Both the position numbers and the translations under genes were made by a program. From a virus, in the IMG/VR virus record IMGVR_UViG_3300012928_001820, positions 1 to 28,888 of that record: a stretch of 28,888 nt of DNA. One strand, given 5' to 3'. Under the pieces are notes generated by a model. It was not told where the DNA came from and did no database searches. It saw nothing but the letters and a program-made list of their open reading frames with translations. This document shows, piece after piece, positions 21,757 through 28,888 of the stretch; position 1 is the stretch's first letter; each line of letters starts with the position of its first letter.

Positions 21757-24700
21757 ATGAGACAAAATTCACTAAATATTAATGAAAATATTGACCCAGA
21801 GTTACAATGGGCAATAGATAATCAATACCGAACTAACCCAGAACTAAGGGATGAAATTTTAAGTTCAGTAAGTAGTGATGAACTAGATTCATATGTAGTA
21901 AATGTAGAACATGGTGATGTTAAATTAAAATACCCCCCTGAACAAATATTAGAAAAACTTACAGGATTATCTGATTTAGGTAATGTAGTAACAACCATGA
22001 GAGGTGGTAATGGGGTAGCTATTATTACGGACAAAGATTTGGTTGTTAAAATTACTGGAGATAAAGCAGAATATATAACAGCTAAAGAACTGGAGGGTAT
22101 AGATAGTGAACACATAGTTAAAGTTCATGAAAGTAAGGTTATCGACCCAGACGACCAAAGTATTTATACCGACGATAGTAAACCAGCATATTTAATTATA
22201 ATGGATAAAGTAGATTCTCCCACACCCCAACAAGAAAAAGATTGGTTTGATTGTTGTTGTAGTGAGGATAAACCCATATATGTAGATTTTACTGACCCTA
22301 ATGGTGATGCGGTAGTACATCCACCAGTAGATGATTATGATAAATGTAATAAGATTTATGATGATATAATGAACATTCGAAAAGAGGTTGAAAAAACAGG
22401 AAGAAGGTGGGTAGATATAGGTATAGACAATGTAGGTATGAAGGACGGTAATTACGTATTAATTGATTTGGGAACAAATGACCCACTACCACTTAATGAA
22501 AGTAAAAAAATTATAAACGAAGGATTTTTTGATATTTTAAGTAGTTTATTTAAAAGACCAGAACAAAAAAGTGATACTCCTGACGAGTTAAATCAATATC
22601 TACAACAGTTACAAGATACTTTGGACGAGAATGAAATCTATGACGAAGAGGTTTCCAGATTAGTGGACCAGTTAAAAGATTCAGATTATATAGACCTGGT
22701 AGATTTCCCAACAATGTTAAGAGGATTAGAAAACAAACTTTTAAAAAGTGGGAACAATAATGAAATTGTTATAGACTATTTAAGTAGGTTAAATAAATCA
22801 TTACCCAAAAGAGCTAAATACGAAAAGAAATTACTTCAAGGACAAGTGCCAGAAGACAGTGAGTATTACGATGAAGTAGAACAAGAAAAATCTAGAATAC
22901 CTAAAAAAGTATTTAAAACTGAAAAAGAACTTTTACAAATAGAGTTATTAAAATTACAGGAATGGGTAAAGAAAAATAATGTACCAGTAGTTTTAGTATT
23001 TGAAGGTAGAGACACCGCAGGTAAAGGCTCGACAATTAAAAAATTAACAGAATATCTAGACCCGAGATATTATAATGTAGTAGCTTTAGGTATACCTACT
23101 GAAGATGAAAAGAAAAATTGGTTCCAGAGATATGAAAAATATATTGAACCAGGTAAGATAACCTTTTTTGATAGGAGTTGGTACAATAGAGGAATAGTAG
23201 AACCAGTAATGGGATATTCTTCAAAAGAAGAGTACGAACAGTTTATGAAAGAAGTTGTTCCCTTTGAAAAAAGTTTATTAAGTAGAGGGGTCATACTAAT
23301 TAAGTTTTGGTTATCGATTACTCAAGGAAAACAAGAACAAAGATTTACCATTAGACAACAGTCCCCACTTAAGTATTGGAAATATTCACCAAACGATGAA
23401 GCGTCCAGAGAAAAATGGGATGAGTATACTGACTATAAAGAACGAGTATTAAAAGATACATCACATGGTAATGCTCCGTGGGTAGTTCTAGATTCTAACG
23501 ATAAAAGAGTTTCCGCATTAAATGCTATGAGACATGTGTTAGACCAAGTAGATTATGATGGTAAAGACAGTGAAACAGTACGACCAAAATATCCTGAAGC
23601 TATTAGTACCATTAGAAGAAGATTAGACGAACAAAGTGAAGGGGAAGTTAAGTTTACAAAAAGTGCAGAGAGAGTATTAAACACTGCGTGGTCGATGTCT
23701 AAAAATTCACCACATAAGTTTGTAGAGTTTAGGTCAACCTTAAATAGATTTTTTAATGTACCTCCTACTACAGCTGAAGACTTAACTTTTTTATGTAAAT
23801 ACAATATACAAAGGGGTAATGAAGAAGTAGAAGAATGGGTTATACCCTACATTTATGAATCCACAGTTTACGTTTATGGTGATTATGACACAGAATCTTA
23901 TTATGATGATTGTGATGAAGAAGGTATAAGTGAAGATTATAGACAGGAGTGTGAATGTCAAGAGGGTGAAATTATGGATGAAGAGGAGGAGGAATACAGG
24001 CCTTGTGATGAACAGGAGTTAGAGGATGTCCACTATGATGATGAGTGTGAGTGTAATAGTTGGGAAGACCCAACAATAGAATTATATTATTATCCAATAT
24101 ATAGAAAAACAGTATACAGTACATCTGACCCACATGAGTTAGGGTGTGTATACGACAGTCACCATGACCTAGATGATTATATGGGATGTTTATCAACGGA
24201 TGATGAGGTAGTCGAAGTGATGTCGGAAGAACATGAAGATGATACTGACAGAGTTTTAGAAGAGGACTTTGATTATGATAAAGAACACACCATAGCTGAC
24301 ACATGGGAATATGATATAGACACTGATGATTGGTATGGAAGTTATATGATAAATAAAATAAATGAATTATATCCTGATAAATCAACCCCCACACAATTAA
24401 ATGAAAATAGGTTAGGTAGTAGAGGTAGTGATATTAAAGACATACAACAAAAGTTATTAGATTTAGGTTATGATTTACCAAAATTTGGTGCTGATGGACA
24501 GTTCGGTCCCGAGACTCGTAATGCAATTATAAAATACCAAACAGATAATAATTTAACAGTTGACGGCATAGTAGGTCCTGAGACATCTTCTTTACTATTT
24601 GGAAGTAGTGATAAAAAATATCAAGACACAAGTGATGATGAAATTGTTGGTGACGTTGAACCTAACGTTGATATTAATACTAACACACCAACAGTAATCT

Positions 24701-27700
24701 TTGTAGGTGGTTTAGACACTAGAAGTGGTGACAAATCTTTAAGTCAACAAGAAGCTGATTTAAGAAAAGGTTTAGGTGGTAATTTTAAAATAATTTCACA
24801 CAGGTATACTGATGGTTCTGGTGCTGTTAAATCATTACAACAAAATCCTAACGCTTTTGTTGTTTTATTTAGTGCTGGAGCTAAACACGCTGAAGATTTA
24901 GTTAGTAATATGAGTAATCCATCTAAAATGTATATCGTGGAACCTTACACTTGTAGTTCTACTAGAAAAACAGGTGTTGAAAATGCTATAACTAAAGGTG
25001 TACCTCGAACAAATGTTTTAGGAGGACCAGATAATTGTGTAGGTAAAAATGTAGCTGGAACTTTCAGAAATAGTTATAATGGGAAAAGTCATTGGGACGC
25101 AGTTAGAGGTGTGGGTCAGATAATTAAAAATAATACAAGACTTAATGAACAACAATTATCCATGTTCCCAACTGGACAATGGAGATTACCAGTTGGTGAA
25201 GAAGATGAATTAGAACCATTAGAAAAAATGATACCCGAATCTATAGTCAAGGTAATATTTCAACAATGGGATAAAGAACAACCTCTTGTAATGGACGATA
25301 GGGATTTTAAGTTGTTTGGTCTACCTAACGATGAGAGATTATTATTATATTTAATAGTCAGGTACTTACAAAATACCACCAGACCTATTCCTGTTGGTAG
25401 AGTGTGGGACTGTGATGATTTAGTTTCCTTATTTAATGATGAAGATAGAAGTGCAGCACAGAAGTATTTGTGTGAAGAAGACTTTGATTATGAGAGTATG
25501 TACGGATATGACGAGTGGTACGAGGGGATGTTGGATAACTTAGACGATATGAGTTGGAAATATATTACCACTTTACTTGGTGTAGATAAATCTACAGCAG
25601 AAAAGCTTTTAGATGATAGTTACACAACTGCAGAAGAGGGAGAGATATGGAGAGAAAAAGAAGATGACATTCAGAAGATTAAAGATTTAATGGGATGGGC
25701 CAATGAACGTGCAGCAGCTGACACTACCTTTAATGCTATTAGACAAGATATTAAAGATAAAATAGAAGAACATTTTGAGAATGAAGGAAAATTTGATTAC
25801 GACCATAATGGTAGTATTGTATATGAAATTAAAGGAGACTTAAAAGATTACGTACAAGACCCCGACACTTGGGACAACATAGAAAGATTTAATAACCATG
25901 AAGAGTTTAGAGATAGACACTTACAGGATATTTTATATGATTTTGACTTAAGAAAATCAACCCGTGACGGGAATAATCCTCCTCTTACACGATATACTAC
26001 CTCTGATGTAATATTCAATTTATTCATGGAAAATGATTTCGCAATTTGGTGGGATAGTGAAAAAGATTATTTAGATATTGACGGTAAATTTTTCGACCAT
26101 TACTGGTATCCAGACTATGACTTCAACCAAGATTTTAGGGAGTACATGATGGAGGAATATTATGACGAACTCAGAGGGAATATAAATGAACATGTTAGTG
26201 ACAGTTCTAAAATCTTAAATGAGAATCCAGTCGCTTTAGTAGGAAATATACTTAAAACTCTACCTAAAATAGTGGGTCTGGAGGGTAACATACTTAAATT
26301 GGTAAAGAGTGCAGAATTACCTGTTAATCTAGGTAAAGGTATCAAAGGAGGTAGTATATTCCCTACAGAAGCTTTAACTCTAGCTTCCCAAGGTAATCCT
26401 ACATATAAAAGTTTATTGACGACATTACCCGCAACACTAAAAGATGGAACCAAATTTGCTAAACCACTAAACAAACATTTGGATGATATATTTCTTCAAG
26501 TTAATACAAAGAATAAAGACTTCACAAGAAAATTTAAAGATAGAATAGATAATGTAACGACTACATTTAATAATGCTTCCAACACACCCAGTGCATACCA
26601 AATCCAAGCTCCTGATTTTGGTGGTGGAAAGATTAGTATGAATATGACAATGAAATCACAACACCAGTGGGGAGGAGGTTTTCTAAAGGATTTAGATAAT
26701 GTCCACGACCAGGTGCGTGGGTCACTAAACGTTATAAGTAAAAACAATCCAACCATTACCGCATCCCATCCTGTAATGAAAGCTGGTAAAGATTTCCAGC
26801 GTCAACTCATGAGGATAAGGGGTAATAAGAGTGATGTTGGTGTAAGAAGGTTTTACAAAGAGGTAAGTAAAGGTTCTTCTACTTTTAGTAAAGAACTTGG
26901 TAAATACTTAAAAGACATTGATAAAAACGTAAGTACTATTAAAAAAACAGTTTTACCCACTACTAAAGTAGTAGAACCTGTGGTAAAAACAGTTACCCCT
27001 ACTAAAGCAGTTACGGATGTGGTAAAAACAGTTACTCCCACCAAACCAGTTGTGGATGTGGTAAAAACAGTCACACCTAAAATACAATCTTGGAAACTTA
27101 AGGATTCACCTCATAGTTTTTGGCAGAAAAATTACAAAAAAGGTAAAGATGGGAAAATAATAAATATAGCAGCCGATGGGAAGAAGGTAAGTGAATTATT
27201 TAAGACATTAAAGGCAACCACAAAAATAAGTCCACACAACTTAGGAGACGTAAAATCTTTATCTAAACGTTACACAGATTTTACTAAAGGGTTAGTTAAC
27301 GGTAAACCAATTACAGATAAACCCATGATGCTAAAGGAACTTCAAAAATTTTCTAAAGACATTTCTAAATTCAAAGATAAGATGCTCAATGACCAAAACT
27401 TCAGAAGAGGAAGTAGTTACTCTTTCGGTACCCCGGGGGGGTCATACGGACCAAAGATGAGCTTCAGTCAACAGGGAGAGAGATTTAAAAAGGAATTTTT
27501 ACAGAGGAAAGAAAAATGGGATAAGAGTTGGGACTTGTTAAAAAAGATTGATGATTCAATTTGGTTTCGGTCAGGACAACCAGGGGGAGCGAGCTGGGAG
27601 GATTTGAAGGGGATAGGTGCTAAACATTTTGTAGGAGGTATTTATGAACAAAAAAATTATGATGCTGAGATAGAATTAACGAATAGTGACGCTTACATTG

Positions 27701-28888
27701 AAGAAACACCAATTACAAAACAAGAAGCTAATATTCTTAATTTAGTATTGGATAGATTTAGTATAGAAGAACTTAATGAATTAGTATCAAATGATTTAAC
27801 AGAAATAGGGAGTGAGGTTGAGAATAAATGGATAAATTTTGTTAAGTTAATCGGTGAAACGGCAAATACTCCAGAAACATTTACTAAAAGTACCAGATGG
27901 GCAAAATGGATGTTGGATAACCTTGATAAAGCAGAGTATGTAAATGAAGAAGGTGAAATTATTATTGATTTTAATAATGTGGACATTCTAACTAAAAATT
28001 ACCCTTCGGTTTATGAAGTAGAGGGAGATGAAGCTTTATGGCAAAAAGAATATAGAAACGCCAAAGTATTCATACCAGCATTTGATAGGGACGATGCAAA
28101 TAGTAGAGCTGAAACAAGTTTTTGGGAGTATGACCCTGACTTTGAAACTTATGATTATGGTGACGCGGATTCTGATTATTTTAATATTGAAGATATAGAA
28201 CATTACAATGTTTTAAAAGAACAAATCATAGATACTGAAAATTTACCAGAAGAAGAGATGAGTCCTGACTTAGTTGAAGGTGATAAAGTATTTGTGTGGG
28301 ATATAACGCCTGAACCCAAACCACCAGGTAGTTCCTTTCCACATAGAAATAGTCCTCTTCACAATATCCCTTCCACAGTTATTGGGGTGGTGAGAGAAGT
28401 AATCCCTTTTGATAATCGACAGAGAAGGAGTGAGTACCGAGGAGGTATAAAATACATTATAGACACTTCTTCAGGTTTGATAGGACTATACCAAGGAGTG
28501 GAAGATTATAACCATTATGCCGATGATGGTGGAGGTAGAGATAAGTGGGTTAAACTAAACAAACAAAACCTACAAGAGATTAAAAAAATCACCGACCTAA
28601 AACATATTGAAAGACAAAAAGATTTTACATTAAAAAAATCTTTTATGGAATCAATAAATAATTTAACTGAAAAAGATATTACACCAACCAAAGAAAGTGT
28701 GGTAGAAAGTAGAGTTACATTGTTTAATTACTTAGACGGAATCACAAAGGTTAATCTAATAAAGGAAGAAGAGTTACCTAAGTTTTTAATTGGAGGTAGA
28801 ACTTGGACTGATAGATTTACAGTATCCAGTTCAATAGACTTAGACGACATTAAAGAAAACTCTAATAAGGTAAGAGATATTATACTTA
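21757..28888 (+). CDS. Giant multidomain protein: kinase-like, PPK2, peptidoglycan-binding (C-terminus beyond window)
   Basis: At least 2377 residues with no stop; an in-frame TGA two codons before ATG 21757 fixes the start. Domains: kinase-like at about 75-245, with GGNG at 83-86, Lys98, Asp220 and Asn225 (D-x4-N) and Asp237 in a DFG-like DLG; PPK2 polyphosphate kinase at about 385-598, with Walker A GRDTAGKG at 417-424 and FDRSWYNR at 471-478; an acidic Cys/Tyr-rich stretch at about 697-865; a peptidoglycan-binding repeat at about 888-949; an alpha/beta domain of unknown type at about 978-1122; helical and Thr/Pro-repeat regions; an SH3-like stretch near 2170-2280. INE at 8-10 and further (L/I)NE tripeptides near domain edges suggest a head-packaged polyprotein. 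Binding to peptidoglycan suggests a role at entry. PPK2 makes nucleotides from polyphosphate, or the reverse. Confidence 0.88.
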   Translation, partial: MRQNSLNINENIDPELQWAIDNQYRTNPELRDEILSSVSSDELDSYVVNVEHGDVKLKYPPEQILEKLTGLSDLGNVVTTMRGGNGVAIITDKDLVVKITGDKAEYITAKELEGIDSEHIVKVHESKVIDPDDQSIYTDDSKPAYLIIMDKVDSPTPQQEKDWFDCCCSEDKPIYVDFTDPNGDAVVHPPVDDYDKCNKIYDDIMNIRKEVEKTGRRWVDIGIDNVGMKDGNYVLIDLGTNDPLPLNESKKIINEGFFDILSSLFKRPEQKSDTPDELNQYLQQLQDTLDENEIYDEEVSRLVDQLKDSDYIDLVDFPTMLRGLENKLLKSGNNNEIVIDYLSRLNKSLPKRAKYEKKLLQGQVPEDSEYYDEVEQEKSRIPKKVFKTEKELLQIELLKLQEWVKKNNVPVVLVFEGRDTAGKGSTIKKLTEYLDPRYYNVVALGIPTEDEKKNWFQRYEKYIEPGKITFFDRSWYNRGIVEPVMGYSSKEEYEQFMKEVVPFEKSLLSRGVILIKFWLSITQGKQEQRFTIRQQSPLKYWKYSPNDEASREKWDEYTDYKERVLKDTSHGNAPWVVLDSNDKRVSALNAMRHVLDQVDYDGKDSETVRPKYPEAISTIRRRLDEQSEGEVKFTKSAERVLNTAWSMSKNSPHKFVEFRSTLNRFFNVPPTTAEDLTFLCKYNIQRGNEEVEEWVIPYIYESTVYVYGDYDTESYYDDCDEEGISEDYRQECECQEGEIMDEEEEEYRPCDEQELEDVHYDDECECNSWEDPTIELYYYPIYRKTVYSTSDPHELGCVYDSHHDLDDYMGCLSTDDEVVEVMSEEHEDDTDRVLEEDFDYDKEHTIADTWEYDIDTDDWYGSYMINKINELYPDKSTPTQLNENRLGSRGSDIKDIQQKLLDLGYDLPKFGADGQFGPETRNAIIKYQTDNNLTVDGIVGPETSSLLFGSSDKKYQDTSDDEIVGDVEPNVDINTNTPTVIFVGGLDTRSGDKSLSQQEADLRKGLGGNFKIISHRYTDGSGAVKSLQQNPNAFVVLFSAGAKHAEDLVSNMSNPSKMYIVEPYTCSSTRKTGVENAITKGVPRTNVLGGPDNCVGKNVAGTFRNSYNGKSHWDAVRGVGQIIKNNTRLNEQQLSMFPTGQWRLPVGEEDELEPLEKMIPESIVKVIFQQWDKEQPLVMDDRDFKLFGLPNDERLLLYLIVRYLQNTTRPIPVGRVWDCDDLVSLFNDEDRSAAQKYLCEEDFDYESMYGYDEWYEGMLDNLDDMSWKYITTLLGVDKSTAEKLLDDSYTTAEEGEIWREKEDDIQKIKDLMGWANERAAADTTFNAIRQDIKDKIEEHFENEGKFDYDHNGSIVYEIKGDLKDYVQDPDTWDNIERFNNHEEFRDRHLQDILYDFDLRKSTRDGNNPPLTRYTTSDVIFNLFMENDFAIWWDSEKDYLDIDGKFFDHYWYPDYDFNQDFREYMMEEYYDELRGNINEHVSDSSKILNENPVALVGNILKTLPKIVGLEGNILKLVKSAELPVNLGKGIKGGSIFPTEALTLASQGNPTYKSLLTTLPATLKDGTKFAKPLNKHLDDIFLQVNTKNKDFTRKFKDRIDNVTTTFNNASNTPSAYQIQAPDFGGGKISMNMTMKSQHQWGGGFLKDLDNVHDQVRGSLNVISKNNPTITASHPVMKAGKDFQRQLMRIRGNKSDVGVRRFYKEVSKGSSTFSKELGKYLKDIDKNVSTIKKTVLPTTKVVEPVVKTVTPTKAVTDVVKTVTPTKPVVDVVKTVTPKIQSWKLKDSPHSFWQKNYKKGKDGKIINIAADGKKVSELFKTLKATTKISPHNLGDVKSLSKRYTDFTKGLVNGKPITDKPMMLKELQKFSKDISKFKDKMLNDQNFRRGSSYSFGTPGGSYGPKMSFSQQGERFKKEFLQRKEKWDKSWDLLKKIDDSIWFRSGQPGGASWEDLKGIGAKHFVGGIYEQKNYDAEIELTNSDAYIEETPITKQEANILNLVLDRFSIEELNELVSNDLTEIGSEVENKWINFVKLIGETANTPETFTKSTRWAKWMLDNLDKAEYVNEEGEIIIDFNNVDILTKNYPSVYEVEGDEALWQKEYRNAKVFIPAFDRDDANSRAETSFWEYDPDFETYDYGDADSDYFNIEDIEHYNVLKEQIIDTENLPEEEMSPDLVEGDKVFVWDITPEPKPPGSSFPHRNSPLHNIPSTVIGVVREVIPFDNRQRRSEYRGGIKYIIDTSSGLIGLYQGVEDYNHYADDGGGRDKWVKLNKQNLQEIKKITDLKHIERQKDFTLKKSFMESINNLTEKDITPTKESVVESRVTLFNYLDGITKVNLIKEEELPKFLIGGRTWTDRFTVSSSIDLDDIKENSNKVRDIIL
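26947..27081 (+). repeat. Thr/Pro/Val tandem repeat in the giant gene
   Basis: Units of 39 bases start at 26980, 27019 and 27058 (the last incomplete), with a degenerate unit before them. They encode copies of VVKTVTPTKxVxD. Third-position changes between units show the peptide rather than the DNA is maintained. It is probably an extended linker or a spacer between domains. Confidence 0.8.

Noticed and set aside
22909-23550. PPK2 as a separate gene
   Set aside because: No stop codon precedes it and no start context was seen, and the frame is continuous from ATG 21757. It is a domain unless processed after translation.
21822-27986. Several minus-strand ORFs of 60-140 codons opposite the giant gene
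   Set aside because: They have low-complexity or antisense-like composition and no start context, and the plus strand is one continuous frame with recognisable domains. They are shadows.

Overview
The window looks like part of a large tailed bacteriophage genome whose host is probably a member of the Bacteroidota. The DNA is AT-rich and densely packed, with short overlaps between genes. It carries phage-typical genes: a muramidase endolysin, DUF3310, DUF932 and PcfJ-like proteins, and very long multidomain proteins. Several genes follow the Bacteroidota -33/-7 promoter (TTG, 19-20 bases, TAnnTTTG), and most starts lack a Shine-Dalgarno sequence. I recognise no capsid, tail or replication gene, so the taxonomic placement is inference.

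Layout. 1-5493: a minus-strand block runs leftward through three small genes, an endolysin, a DHH/DHHA1 phosphoesterase with a hydrophobic tail and, past a plus-strand DUF192 gene, the start of a large HExxH metalloprotease-like protein cut by the window edge. 5584-12038: a DUF932 gene, a small membrane protein, a PcfJ-like protein, and a tight run of type II glutamine synthetase, three thioredoxin-fold proteins and small unknowns. 12185-15633: a Ro60-like (TROVE/vWA-type, DUF2828) protein, about 300 bases of apparently structured non-coding RNA with two terminators, a short tRNA-nucleotidyltransferase-family enzyme and three small genes that share an identical 23-base start segment. 15613-21737: small membrane proteins, DUF456, a UV-damage endonuclease, a zinc-finger protein, an RmlC-like cupin, two tandem ClpP-like proteases, a cyclophilin and another glutaredoxin. 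21757-end: one open frame of at least 2377 codons. It encodes a protein-kinase-like domain, a complete-looking PPK2 polyphosphate kinase, an acidic Cys/Tyr-rich stretch, a peptidoglycan-binding repeat and further domains.

Three patterns link these genes. (1) Seven starts lie 4, 5 or 16 bases downstream of TATTTAT, a candidate phage late-promoter box. Five of the seven are the genes described next. (2) Those five proteins begin with a short segment ending in (L/I)xE, and the long ones carry (L/I)NE tripeptides near apparent domain boundaries. T4-like capsid-targeting and prohead-protease sites look like this. I infer that they are packaged in the head, possibly as polyproteins cut on assembly and delivered at infection. 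(3) The Ro60-like gene sits directly before a structured RNA, as Ro-family proteins often sit beside Y RNAs in bacteria. I consider the Ro-like RNP and the head-packaged kinase/PPK2/DHH set the two most novel systems here.
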